A stretch of DNA of 64,000 nt from JANQMY01 sp965227095 (lineage in GTDB: Bacteria; Pseudomonadota; Alphaproteobacteria; JANQMY01): the NCBI GenBank assembly GCA_965227095.1, contig CBDDFL010000001.1, positions 620,001 through 684,000 of the forward strand. The letters are read 5' to 3'. The notes below the pieces were generated by a model. It was not told the DNA's origin, searched no databases, and was given only the letters and a program-made list of their open reading frames with translations. Position 1 is the first letter of the stretch. Every line of letters starts with the position of its first letter. The position numbers were made by a program, and so were the translations under genes. Shown piece after piece: positions 41,224-49,624 of the stretch.

Positions 41224-41526
41224 ATGAAATGCCCCGCCTGCCGTGATGCCATTTTGGTGATTTCAGATCGCCAGGGGGTTGAAATAGATTACTGCCCGGA
41301 ATGCCGTGGCGTGTGGCTGGACCGTGGCGAGCTCGACAAGATCATTGAACGGTCAACGGGAAGCCGGGCTGAAAACGGGCGCCCGCCAGCGCGGGACGAT
41401 GGTGGCGACCGCTATCGCGATTCGGCTTACGCGGATAAATACCGGGACGATCATCGGGGCGACCGGCGCCGCCGCAAAAAAAGCGGGGCCGCCGAATTCC
41501 TGTCCGAGATCTTTGACTTCGACTAG
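41224..41526 (+). CDS. Zinc-ribbon protein (TFIIB-type zinc finger, YjdG/zf-TFIIB family)
   Basis: 100-residue protein with an N-terminal zinc ribbon: MKCPACRDAILVISDRQGVEIDYCPECRGVWLDRGELDKIIE, where C3/C6 and C24/C27 are the ligands and VWLDRGELDKI is the family signature. The rest is a charged, arginine/aspartate-rich linker (RDSAYADKYRDDHRGDRRRRKK) and a short hydrophobic tail. Function is unknown; related proteins are small cytosolic Zn-binding proteins. The ATG has no strong ribosome site but the start of the zinc ribbon fixes it. Confidence 0.92.
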   Translation: MKCPACRDAILVISDRQGVEIDYCPECRGVWLDRGELDKIIERSTGSRAENGRPPARDDGGDRYRDSAYADKYRDDHRGDRRRRKKSGAAEFLSEIFDFD

Positions 41527-41639
41527 ATCGGGCAGTCCGGCGATAGGTTAAGGCGATCACAAAATCGGCTCGCCATAGCTACAAAGGTCCAATTTCTGAA
41601 CCATATCTCCTTTGTAACGTTTGAAAGGAGACCATTGTG

Positions 41640-41714
41640 ATGAACATCGTCAACACCGCAATTTTCGGCATCTCGATCGCAACGATTGGGGCGACCGTCG
41701 CCGTGCTCATCTAG
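41640..41714 (+). CDS. 24-residue hydrophobic membrane peptide
   Basis: A tiny open frame, M-N-I-V-N-T-A then IFGISIATIGATVAVLI, which is one membrane span to the stop. The ribosome site GAAAGGAG (41623-41630) is well placed for the ATG, and a GTG immediately before it could also serve. Single-span peptides of this size often bind transporters or respiratory complexes; no partner can be named. Its existence is inferred from the ribosome site and hydrophobic composition. Confidence 0.45.
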   Translation: MNIVNTAIFGISIATIGATVAVLI

Positions 41715-41935
41715 AGTGCTGTTCATGTGTTGTTTGCGTATCCAACAACCTACATCCACACCTACACCCGTTCGGGCCGTTGGCCGCACCATGAACTCGT
41801 TTTAATGAAACAAGTTCATCCCTTGTGTCTTCATTTTGACGCGTTTCGGTACGGTGAATCGTCACTCTCGGAGTGTGGCGCTTAACCTGGAAAACATTAA
41901 GGGTGCCAACGGCTCTTAACTTTTTCTACCGCGGC
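41715..41935. other. Intergenic interval upstream of the SufR-like gene end
   Basis: 221 bases with no gene. It holds copy 3 of the GCGTTTC-type nested inverted repeat (41840-41895). Confidence 0.6.
41840..41895. repeat. GCGTTTCC...GGAAACGC-like inverted repeat, copy 3 (decayed)
   Basis: Begins ACGCGTTTCGGTACGGTGAA and ends GGCGCTTAACCTGGAAAAC, with a small internal hairpin CACTCTCGGAGTG. Word order (GCGTTTC, GG, GTGAA, CCTGGAAA) matches copy 1 at 7472-7528, but the arms are no longer fully complementary. Confidence 0.45.
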
Positions 41936-42598
41936 CTATTTCCGAGAAATCCGATAGGCGCACCGACGGTCGCCGCTGACAATATGTTCCGCGCGGCTTA
42001 CTGAATAATCCGTCCCAAGAACATCTTGAAAGACCTCCAACTCATTCACACACAAGCCTGTGCAATCTTTTGCAACGGTACAGATCGGGCAATGGTTCTC
42101 GATAAAAAGCCAGTCGTTTTTTGAGCCCTCGGCTTTGTGTGCTTCCGCCATATAACCTTCATCGGTACGCAGTTTCGCAAGGGCTTTCAGTTTTCCCGGT
42201 AATGTTTTTTGGCGGCGGAGCACGGTGCCATATCGTTCTTTCTGGGCCCGCCCCCGATTTTCCACCAGCTTGGCGACGCCATCGTCTCCGAAGGCATCAC
42301 GCGCGGCGCCCAACAATTCCACCGCGAGATCTCGATGGGAATCCGGGAAGGCGGCGTCGGCCTTTTCCGTGAGGTGCCAGAATTTGCTGGGCCGGCCTCT
42401 GCCTTTGGCTTCAGATCGGGCGCTGACAACCCCTTGTTTTTCAAGGTCATACAGATGCAGCCGCACGGCCATGGCAGTGAGGCCAAATTCGCGCGCCATG
42501 GCAGACGCGGTCTTGGCACCGTTCATTTTGAGGTGGTGCAGAATGGTGCGCCGGGTTTCGGCGTCGTGCCGATCATTGGTGAGTGGTTTCGTGGCCAT
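41936..42598 (-). CDS. SufR/DeoR-type transcriptional regulator with C-terminal cysteine cluster
   Basis: 220-residue regulator. An N-terminal winged helix (TRRTILHHLKMNGAKTASAMAREFGLTAMAVRLHLYDLEKQGVV) is followed by GRGRPSKFWHLTEKADAAFPDSH. The C-terminus has a cysteine cluster (NHCPICTVAKDCTGLCVNELEVFQDVLG and GDRRCAYRIS) as in SufR-like regulators, which bind an Fe-S cluster there and sense iron-sulfur status. It is divergent from the questin-oxidase-like gene; no suf genes lie nearby. Autoregulation through the 81-base divergent region is likely. Confidence 0.88.
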   Translation of the reverse strand: MATKPLTNDRHDAETRRTILHHLKMNGAKTASAMAREFGLTAMAVRLHLYDLEKQGVVSARSEAKGRGRPSKFWHLTEKADAAFPDSHRDLAVELLGAARDAFGDDGVAKLVENRGRAQKERYGTVLRRQKTLPGKLKALAKLRTDEGYMAEAHKAEGSKNDWLFIENHCPICTVAKDCTGLCVNELEVFQDVLGTDYSVSRAEHIVSGDRRCAYRISRK

Positions 42599-42679
42599 TG
42601 AAATTAATTAAAGGCCCCTCTTGAATTATTCAAGAGAGCTATTAAATAAAGGGACAGCTTTAATAAATAAGAGGCCGCC

Positions 42680-43723
42680 ATGCCGGACTATCACTCATTG
42701 GATCGGTCGCTAGAGGCTCTGAAGCCCTATGGGCCCAGCTTAAAAAGCGGTCTGTCAAACCATGTGCCCATGGCGGCGGAAGCCTTGTGCGCCATGGGGG
42801 ACGCCGCGGCCTCCGCCCAATGGGTCCAAGCGCAGCTTGATAGCATTGCGCGTCAACCGAAGCCCGTATTCGGCCTGGACCCGAAACACTGGCAGGACGG
42901 CCTTGCCAAGCTAGGCCTATATGCCGACTGGCAACGCTATTTCGAAACGGAAATAGAGGCGCTGGGCTGGCAAAAGGCGTTGGACAAATGGGCCGGGCGA
43001 ATGGCGCCGGGCTTGTTTGCATCGGCGACCCATGGCCTCATCCGGGCGGGACATGCGGCGCGGGCGCTCGCCGATGCGGATACGCCCTTGCGCCGCCGCG
43101 AACTCTCGGAAGGGCTTGCGGTTTGGGCGTCCTCCTATCAGACCCTGCCGACGGACCGGGCGGTCGCGCACCCATTGGAGACCATCGAGATGGCGTTCGA
43201 CCGGCTGCCCCGTATTCCCGCCGAAAAAAGGAAGACACAGGGCCTCATTACGGATGCCTTGAAACCACTCGATGACATGCCGGAATTCGCAGGTGTGATC
43301 GGCTGGATCAATCTGGACGAGGATCCGGGAGCCATCGCCAATCAGCTGGCGGCGCGGCAGGCGCGCGTTTTTCTCGATCACGTCCACACACCCTTGCTGG
43401 CCATCGTGTTCACCCATTCGATAACCAGTGTGCACGCTATTTTGAACATGGTCCCCCATATATCCCCGTCTACGACAAAAGACCTTTTGGCGTTCGGATG
43501 GCAGGCCGGGGCTGCGCTTTATGCGTCGTATGCGGAAGAGATGGTCCGCTCGGACCGGCCGGCAGCCGAGGCCAGTGCCGATATCATCGCGCACGCGGTG
43601 GCGAATGGCGACGATCATGTGATCAAATTGTCAGAGGCGTGTTTATCCTTTTATGGACGCACGGGCGATTGCATTTTTCTGCAAGTTCCCGCGCATGCAC
43701 GGACCTTTTTACACGGAGATTGA
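42680..43723 (+). CDS. Questin oxidase (AflY/DUF4243)-like protein
   Basis: 347-residue protein of the questin-oxidase-like family (DUF4243): YGPSLKSGLSNHVPMAAEAL near the start, MAPGLFASATHGLIRAGHAARALADADTPLRRRELSEGLAVWASSYQ in the middle (a conserved H in TxHxxIRxGHAxR), and LLAIVFTHSITSVHAI later. Fungal members oxidise anthraquinone-type substrates in a Baeyer-Villiger-like step; bacterial roles are unknown. It is divergent from the SufR-like regulator and probably co-transcribed with the membrane protein that begins 4 bases later. Confidence 0.9.
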   Translation: MPDYHSLDRSLEALKPYGPSLKSGLSNHVPMAAEALCAMGDAAASAQWVQAQLDSIARQPKPVFGLDPKHWQDGLAKLGLYADWQRYFETEIEALGWQKALDKWAGRMAPGLFASATHGLIRAGHAARALADADTPLRRRELSEGLAVWASSYQTLPTDRAVAHPLETIEMAFDRLPRIPAEKRKTQGLITDALKPLDDMPEFAGVIGWINLDEDPGAIANQLAARQARVFLDHVHTPLLAIVFTHSITSVHAILNMVPHISPSTTKDLLAFGWQAGAALYASYAEEMVRSDRPAAEASADIIAHAVANGDDHVIKLSEACLSFYGRTGDCIFLQVPAHARTFLHGD

Positions 43724-43727
43724 ATTG

Positions 43728-44246
43728 ATGTCGTCGGAAGACCTTTTTCGCTTCACAGCCTGGGCCGCGATTATCGGGGGTGGTTTGCGGATGGTGTCGG
43801 CTTTCATTCCGTATGAAGCAGACAATCTAGTTCTTGAGAGCTTCTATGCCCTTACGGATTTGGCGCTTTTGGCGGGTTTGGTGGCGCTTTATGTGTCCCG
43901 CTCAGAGGTTTTGGGAGCGGTCGGATTTGCGGGGTTCGCCCTTGCGGCTGCGGGAAAGGCTTCAATTGTTGGGCCCGATCCCGTCTTTCATGGCGTTGAC
44001 CTTTATTATGCAGGTGTTGCCATAGTCCTTTGCGGGCTGGCCTTGCTCTCGCTCCAGATCATCCGTACACACGCCTACCCATCATGGATCGCCGGGCTTT
44101 GGATCGCGACGCCCTTCATAAGCCTTGGTCTTGCTGCCGCCGGATTTTCCGAGCTTGGATTTTTTGCCGGGGGACTTACCTATGCAGCAGGCTATGTAGG
44201 TGGTGGCGTTGTCCTTCTCAGCCGGCTGGGGCCCACCAATACCTAA
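43728..44246 (+). CDS. Multi-pass membrane protein of unknown function
   Basis: 172-residue membrane protein with about five hydrophobic segments (FTAWAAIIGGGLRMVSAFI, LTDLALLAGLVALYV, LGAVGFAGFALAAAGKA, LYYAGVAIVLCGLALLSL, IAGLWIATPFISLGLAAAG). No recognised family motif. Start at the ATG at 43728 with GGAG upstream, 4 bases after the questin-oxidase-like gene's stop. Its 3' end overlaps the convergent metallo-beta-lactamase gene by 4 bases. Confidence 0.8.
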   Translation: MSSEDLFRFTAWAAIIGGGLRMVSAFIPYEADNLVLESFYALTDLALLAGLVALYVSRSEVLGAVGFAGFALAAAGKASIVGPDPVFHGVDLYYAGVAIVLCGLALLSLQIIRTHAYPSWIAGLWIATPFISLGLAAAGFSELGFFAGGLTYAAGYVGGGVVLLSRLGPTNT

Positions 44247-45154
44247 TCCACGCGGTCAAAATTTCCCGTGGCTTCTTCCCAGGCCCGGCGAATGACGAAT
44301 TCCCGATCCAATCCAATGGGCAGCCCCGCAAAGAGGATTTCCTCATATCCCGCATCGGCGGTTAGGTTTGCTTTTTGTTGGGTTTCGGCTTCGCTCCACC
44401 CTTCCGCCACGGCGGTGCGGCCAATGTCGGCCAATTGCGCCACAAAGGTTTGATAGGCCGCAATACCCTCGCGGTCGGTCACCTCTCCATGGCCGGGGAT
44501 CACTTTGGTAAAGGGCAGTTTCAATGCTTCGTCCAATGTGGCGCTCCATTCCACCACGGTGCCCCCGGCTTCGAGGTCAATATTGGGATAGTGCTTGTTA
44601 AACAACAGGTCCCCCATATGGATCGTATCGTCTTCCACAAAGACAACCACCAAGTCCCCGTCCGTATGGCCCCGGCCGGGGTGATACAGTTGGATTGTCT
44701 TGCCGCCCAACTGGATTTCTTTGGTGTCCGTGAAAGTTTCATTCGGAAGAAGTGCGGCGGCGTCCCCTTGCCACGCGGCCCCATCGATGGTTTTCAAATA
44801 GTGCAGCGTCTTTTCCGTGGCCACCACGCGGGTGCCAGCGTCGAAGGCGGGGTTCCCATGGGTATGATCCAAATGATAATGCGTATTGATGATCATCACC
44901 ACCGGTTGGCCGGTAAGCTCCTGTGCGACTTGCTTGATGCGGCTGCCTTGCAGGGCAAAGGTCATGGTATCCACAATGACCGTGCCTTCCGACGTGCGCA
45001 GCACGCCCACATTGCCGCCCATGCCTTTCAGCATGAAAAGATCTTCGGTGATCTGTTCGCTTTCCAGCGCGCGGATCTGCGTATAGCCATAGGCGGCGAT
45101 ACCGCCGGCTATGATGGCCACCAAAATAACAACACGTACCAGCCACTTTAGCAT
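44243..45154 (-). CDS. Metallo-beta-lactamase fold hydrolase, membrane-anchored
   Basis: 303-residue MBL-fold protein with an N-terminal membrane anchor or uncleaved leader (VRVVILVAIIAGGIAAYGYTQI). The HxHxDH motif is present as INTHYHLDHTHGNPAF, and GRGHTDGDLVVVFVEDD and VIPGHGEVTDREG give further metal-site residues. Likely a periplasm-facing hydrolase; the substrate is not predictable, though the HYHLDHTHGN signature is shared with small-molecule ester or lactam hydrolases. GGGGGAG lies before the ATG. Confidence 0.9.
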   Translation of the reverse strand: MLKWLVRVVILVAIIAGGIAAYGYTQIRALESEQITEDLFMLKGMGGNVGVLRTSEGTVIVDTMTFALQGSRIKQVAQELTGQPVVMIINTHYHLDHTHGNPAFDAGTRVVATEKTLHYLKTIDGAAWQGDAAALLPNETFTDTKEIQLGGKTIQLYHPGRGHTDGDLVVVFVEDDTIHMGDLLFNKHYPNIDLEAGGTVVEWSATLDEALKLPFTKVIPGHGEVTDREGIAAYQTFVAQLADIGRTAVAEGWSEAETQQKANLTADAGYEEILFAGLPIGLDREFVIRRAWEEATGNFDRVD

Positions 45155-45337
45155 GGCGCTCCCCCTTTTTTTGTCGTCTCAACGTCAAACGCTCAAGACC
45201 ATTCGCGCAGCATACTATTATCGGGGTCCCGAAACAGGCGAATTCTTAGCGGCACCCTCGAAAAAGAGGCTTATACTCACGCCAACGCGCGGCAATGGTC
45301 CAAAAAACCGTGCGCGAGACTAAATTGGGAGGCCTAG

Positions 45338-46411
45338 ATGATCATTTTCCGTCAGCTCTTCGATCCTGCATCGTCCACATACACCTATCTGATTGGCGAC
45401 CGGGACAGCGGCCAGGCCGTCTTGGTGGACCCGGTGTTCGAGCAGTTTCGGCGGGACAGCGCATTGATCCGAGACTTGGGCCTGTCCTTAATCGCAACCG
45501 TGGAAACCCATGTGCATGCGGATCATGTTACCGGGGCTTGGCTGTTCCGCGACGAGGTGGGCAGTAAGATCATGATTTCCAAGAACAGCGGAGCCGACGG
45601 GGCGGACGTGTACGTCGATCACCTCGACAAGATTTCGTTCGGCAATCGCTACTTGGAAGTGCGCGAAACGCCCGGTCATACGGCGGGGTGCATTTGTCTG
45701 GTTCTCGATGACGAAAGTTTTGTGATGACCGGCGATTGTTTGCTGGTGCGCGGCGCCGGGCGCACGGATTTTCAGGGCGGCAGTGCCGCAACCCTTTATC
45801 GTTCCGTACACAGTCAAATATTTACGCTGCCGGACACATGTATCATTTATCCGGGTCATGATTATCGGGGCCTGACGGCAAGCTCTGTTGCGGAAGAAAA
45901 GGCGTATAATCCGCGCTTGGGCGGGCAATTGGCGGAAAGCGATTTTGTCGGTTTCATGAATAATTTGGGTCTGGCGCATCCCAAGAAAATGGAGGAAGCG
46001 GTCCCGGCGAACTTGACATGTGGGCGTCCCGCTGACGACATTTCTGGGGGAGGCCAACCGGATTGGGCCCCTGTTCGATTCACATTCGCCGGGTTTTGGG
46101 AAATTGAGCCACGGGTTTTGGAGGAACATTTGGGGGACGTGCAGGTGTTGGATGTCCGCGAACCTGCCGAATTCAACGGACCGTTGGGCCATATTGAAGG
46201 GGCTGTGTCCATTCCTCTGTCCGACCTTTCTGAAAACTGCGACCGGCTTGATCGCTCAAAGCCGATTGTCAGTGTGTGCCGTGCCGGTGGCCGGTCGGCC
46301 CAGGCCATCACACTTCTCAAACGAGGGGGCATCGACAATGCGGTCAATCTGGCCGGCGGTATGTTGCGCTGGCGGGCGGAGCATCTGCCGGTGGAAAACG
46401 GTGCTGAATAG
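45338..46411 (+). CDS. MBL-fold persulfide-dioxygenase-like and rhodanese fusion protein
   Basis: 357-residue fusion. The N-terminal domain (about 1-230) is an ETHE1/persulfide-dioxygenase-like MBL fold: ATVETHVHADHVTGAWLFRD (HxHxDH), VRETPGHTAGCICLVLDDES, MTGDCLLVRGAGRTDFQGG and IYPGHDYRG. The C-terminal domain (about 260-357) is a rhodanese: VQVLDVREPAEFNGPLGHIEGAVSIPLSDL and the active-site loop VCRAGGRSAQ with the catalytic cysteine. Both act on sulfane sulfur: one oxidises glutathione persulfide to sulfite, the other transfers sulfur. The fused form handles the pathway in one protein. Confidence 0.93.
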   Translation: MIIFRQLFDPASSTYTYLIGDRDSGQAVLVDPVFEQFRRDSALIRDLGLSLIATVETHVHADHVTGAWLFRDEVGSKIMISKNSGADGADVYVDHLDKISFGNRYLEVRETPGHTAGCICLVLDDESFVMTGDCLLVRGAGRTDFQGGSAATLYRSVHSQIFTLPDTCIIYPGHDYRGLTASSVAEEKAYNPRLGGQLAESDFVGFMNNLGLAHPKKMEEAVPANLTCGRPADDISGGGQPDWAPVRFTFAGFWEIEPRVLEEHLGDVQVLDVREPAEFNGPLGHIEGAVSIPLSDLSENCDRLDRSKPIVSVCRAGGRSAQAITLLKRGGIDNAVNLAGGMLRWRAEHLPVENGAE

Positions 46412-46432
46412 AGCAGAGCTCTTGGTCGGATC

Positions 46433-47878
46433 ATGGGTCTAAGCACGCCCCATTTTTCGGTGATTGTGCGGTGCTTCAATCGCCGCGACCGGGTGGTGCG
46501 GGCGGTGGACAGCATTCTTTGTCAGACCGACCAAGATTTTGAGGTCATCGTTGTGGATGATGGCTCGACCGATGGCAGCGCTGCCCAACTCGACGCGGCG
46601 TTTGGCGATCATCCCAAAGTGACGCTGATCCATCACCCCACAAATCAGGGGGCGGCCGCGGCGGCCAATACGGGCGTTGCACAGGCGCGGGGCGCGTTGA
46701 TCGCATTTCTAGACAGTGACGACACCTTCTTGCCCGGATGCCTCGCGGCTCATCGGGCAGCTCTTGATGCGGCACCCACCGCGATGATGACCTATTGCGA
46801 TTATGTCCAACTGTGGGAGCCTTATGGCTTTGAACGCATATTGGCCTGCGGCACGGACGATCAGGACCAGCGTCTGGCGACCTTAAAAGGGGGCTTTATC
46901 CATTCCCAATCCTTGATCGTTGTGCGCCGGGACGCGTTTGAAAGTATCGGCACGTTTGATCCTTCCCTTCAAATCAGTCACGACTTTGACCTGTGGATGC
47001 GCCTTGCGCTGACCTTTGATCAACCGTTTAAGCACGTCACCGAACCGCTGGTGCGGTATAGCTTGTCAGTGGATGGGGTCACCAAACGATATGACCGCTG
47101 GTGGCGGGAAGCCAAGACCGTGGTGGCGCGCGGTAAAGAACATCCCAATGCGCGGCCTTATCTTTTCGATCTGGACGGGGTGGAGAAACGATTGGGCGCA
47201 AACATTCTGACGCGGCAAGCGGTTGAGCATTGGGTGCGCCAGCGCAAAGATCAGAAGGTGTCCGTCATTGTGCAAATGCCAGTGCGTGCTGAAGACCTCA
47301 GGGCGTCTATTTCCTCTTTGTGGGAACAAACCGTCAAGGACATTGAGCTGATCCTGGTAAGCACGCCGGCAAACCATGCGGCGGCCGACCGTTGGGGCAC
47401 CGCTGCGCGGCAGCGCGGCGTACCCACCGTCTCCCTATGTGCGGATATGCCGGCGGGGGATCTGCTTATGCGCGCCATGAATGTGGCCAACGGACCGCTG
47501 ATCGCGTTTCTGGAGGCAGGTTTCACTTGGCGCCCGGACTATTTGGCGGAACAGGTCCGGGCGTATTCCTTTCCAACCGAACGGCCCATCTTTAGCTGCA
47601 CCGGATCGGCGTCGGATGGGGCGACCGGGTCGCCGTTGACGCCGCAGCCCACGGACCTGGCAACCATGGTGATCGGACGGGAGATTGTCCCCTACTTAGA
47701 CCTGGGGCCGGATCTGCCGCACCTCTCCGCGGACACTTTGGCATCGAGGTGTTATGCAGCGCTTGAGGCCAAACCGCCGTCGGGTGTGTCGCTCGGGCCT
47801 CCCATTAAGATTGTCAGAGCGCTTGTCTCTTGTCCCGGAGAAGGGGAAGAATTGCATGTTTCAGAGGGGGGCTCATGA
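46433..47878 (+). CDS. Family-2 glycosyltransferase, two-domain
   Basis: 481-residue protein. The first half is a full GT2 GT-A fold: SVIVRCFNRRDRVVRAVDSI, VIVVDDGSTDGSAAQL (nucleotide-sugar aspartates), AFLDSDDTFLPG (DxD metal motif) and HSQSLIVVRRDAFESIG. The second half (from QKVSVIVQMPVRAEDLRASI, about residue 280) starts like another GT2 domain (ELILVSTPANHAA) but lacks DxD. Nucleotide-sugar and acceptor are unknown; the adjoining sulfotransferase suggests a surface glycan or modified carbohydrate. Confidence 0.88.
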   Translation: MGLSTPHFSVIVRCFNRRDRVVRAVDSILCQTDQDFEVIVVDDGSTDGSAAQLDAAFGDHPKVTLIHHPTNQGAAAAANTGVAQARGALIAFLDSDDTFLPGCLAAHRAALDAAPTAMMTYCDYVQLWEPYGFERILACGTDDQDQRLATLKGGFIHSQSLIVVRRDAFESIGTFDPSLQISHDFDLWMRLALTFDQPFKHVTEPLVRYSLSVDGVTKRYDRWWREAKTVVARGKEHPNARPYLFDLDGVEKRLGANILTRQAVEHWVRQRKDQKVSVIVQMPVRAEDLRASISSLWEQTVKDIELILVSTPANHAAADRWGTAARQRGVPTVSLCADMPAGDLLMRAMNVANGPLIAFLEAGFTWRPDYLAEQVRAYSFPTERPIFSCTGSASDGATGSPLTPQPTDLATMVIGREIVPYLDLGPDLPHLSADTLASRCYAALEAKPPSGVSLGPPIKIVRALVSCPGEGEELHVSEGGS

Positions 47879-48705
47879 CCATCGGAAACGGTGCTCCCAT
47901 CATGATCTTGGGCATCCGGCCCCGCAGCGGGACGAATTTTCTGTGCGACATCATCAACCAGCACCCGGATGTGGCGCGCCCCAATCCGATCGACGAAGAC
48001 TACTTTCTGGCGCATGCGGATAAGTTGGAAAGTTTCGCCGACGGGCTCGGCAGCCATTGGAAGAATCTCAGCCGGCCTGTTCCGCCCTCGGCGCCTGACG
48101 AGGTGCTGGCGGCTTTGGGCGTCGGCTTATTGGGGTGGTTGACGGTTTTGTCTCAAGGCAAACGGGTGCTCACAAAATCTCCGTTGCCCGGCAGGCTGGA
48201 TCTGTTCCCCAAATTGTTTCCGTCGGCAAAACTGTTGATCATTGTGCGCGACGGGCGCTCCGTTGTGGAATCCCATATGCGCAGTTGGCCCCAAGATGGT
48301 CGTTTCGGCCCTGACCTCTTCAGGGGCCTGATAAATGCATGGGTGGAGGCCGCCGAAACGATCCAGCGCTTTCGGGAACAACATGCGGTGATGGACCATC
48401 CCTACATGCTGGTGCGCTATGAGGATCTTGTGCGGGAACCGGTTGAACGGGCAACGGCTATTTTAGAGTTCCTGGAGTTGGACCTCAGTCTTTACGACGT
48501 CGGGGCCTTATCGGCGCTCCCGGTGCGCGGGTCGTCAACCTTTGGCCGGGCGCCGGGTGGTGCCATCGACTGGAAACCCATAGAACGCTCTGCGGATTTT
48601 GATCCTCTTATGCGCTGGGAATCCTGGACGTCCGACCAACATCACACGTTCAATCAGCTTGCGGGCCGCGCCATGTCTGGATTTGGCTATTTGCTGGAAC
48701 GATAA
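47875..48705 (+). CDS. Sulfotransferase family protein
   Basis: 276-residue PAPS-type sulfotransferase. The 5'-phosphosulfate loop is MILGIRPRSGTNFLCDII, the 3'-phosphate region is LLIIVRDGRSVVESHMRSW, and LVRYEDLVREPVERATAILEFLEL follows. The acceptor is unknown. The ATG overlaps the glycosyltransferase stop (ATGA), so the two products are made together and may modify the same glycan. It converges with the FecR-domain gene, which ends 3 bases away. Confidence 0.9.
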   Translation: MTIGNGAPIMILGIRPRSGTNFLCDIINQHPDVARPNPIDEDYFLAHADKLESFADGLGSHWKNLSRPVPPSAPDEVLAALGVGLLGWLTVLSQGKRVLTKSPLPGRLDLFPKLFPSAKLLIIVRDGRSVVESHMRSWPQDGRFGPDLFRGLINAWVEAAETIQRFREQHAVMDHPYMLVRYEDLVREPVERATAILEFLELDLSLYDVGALSALPVRGSSTFGRAPGGAIDWKPIERSADFDPLMRWESWTSDQHHTFNQLAGRAMSGFGYLLER

Positions 48706-48708
48706 CGG

Positions 48709-49614
48709 CTAAAGAAGGGGTCCGCCTTCGCCACCGCCAACTGTCCCTGTGCCTCCCAGGCCGCCGCTTCCGGCTTGGCCGTCGAGTTCCAAGGCATCGA
48801 TCAGGTCCTGAAGGCTTTCGAAGTTTTCGATGTCGATGCCAAGTTCGGTCTGCAATTCTTCCAGCGTTTGCGGGCCAAGGCCCGATCCATCATCGCTTTC
48901 GGGAACTTGCTTGAGCTTCCATGTTTCGTCGTCAAGACCGGTCACGGTCAGGCGGCCACCAACACCTTCTTCGTCCGTGGCCTCTTGCTCGAGCTGCTCC
49001 AAGATTTCTTTAATCAGTGCATCCGGCGCGCGAGAGATGGTGACCTGTCCATCGGGCGTGATGGTGAACATGAAGCCGGTCCGGGTGATCGATTGGGTGT
49101 CGCCATCATTCGTGGTGGCGGTCATTTCATCACCGGCCAGGAAGATCGCCTGAATGCCGCCATCCGGTGTATCGCGCATCAACAGAATGCCGCCACGGAT
49201 ACCGATAACGGCCGTAGGGGTGTTCACTTCCACCGGTTGGTCTTTACTGGCGCGGCCGCCCACAAAGCGGAAGACGCCTTTGGAATAGCGCATGGCCATC
49301 GAGCCGGTATTGGTCGATGGGTTGTAGACGAATTTGTCGATCACCAGATCAGAATTTGGACCGACCGTGACGGATGTCTTGTCCAACAGCTGCAATTGAA
49401 CCCGTCCGGTCGACCCTGTGGAGATGCGCTCATTTCTAAAGACGGCATCCCCTACCTGTATGGTCCGTACACTGCTGCCACGTAGTTGGCCTTTCGCCAG
49501 TGGATTGACAATACGCGCCACACCGGCGCGCTCTTGGGCGTGCACATCGGCTTGACCGGCCAATAGGGCGGAGATTGCCGTGGCGGCCAACCAAATATCT
49601 CGCGTGTTTCCCAT
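48709..49614 (-). CDS. FecR-domain periplasmic protein
   Basis: 301-residue exported protein. Leader WLAATAISALLAGQADVHAQ, then a FecR domain: FRNERISTGSTGRVQLQLLDKTSVTVGPNSDLVIDKFVYNPSTNTGSMAMRYSKGVFRFVGG and PTAVIGIRGGILLMRD. The C-terminal part is acidic with a glycine-rich tail. FecR domains of this free type are thought to bind or sense extracellular polymers or to help display surface proteins. It lies 10 bases after the outer-membrane-barrel gene and is one transcription unit with it. Confidence 0.88.
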   Translation of the reverse strand: MGNTRDIWLAATAISALLAGQADVHAQERAGVARIVNPLAKGQLRGSSVRTIQVGDAVFRNERISTGSTGRVQLQLLDKTSVTVGPNSDLVIDKFVYNPSTNTGSMAMRYSKGVFRFVGGRASKDQPVEVNTPTAVIGIRGGILLMRDTPDGGIQAIFLAGDEMTATTNDGDTQSITRTGFMFTITPDGQVTISRAPDALIKEILEQLEQEATDEEGVGGRLTVTGLDDETWKLKQVPESDDGSGLGPQTLEELQTELGIDIENFESLQDLIDALELDGQAGSGGLGGTGTVGGGEGGPLL

Positions 49615-49624
49615 GGCTCTGTCC

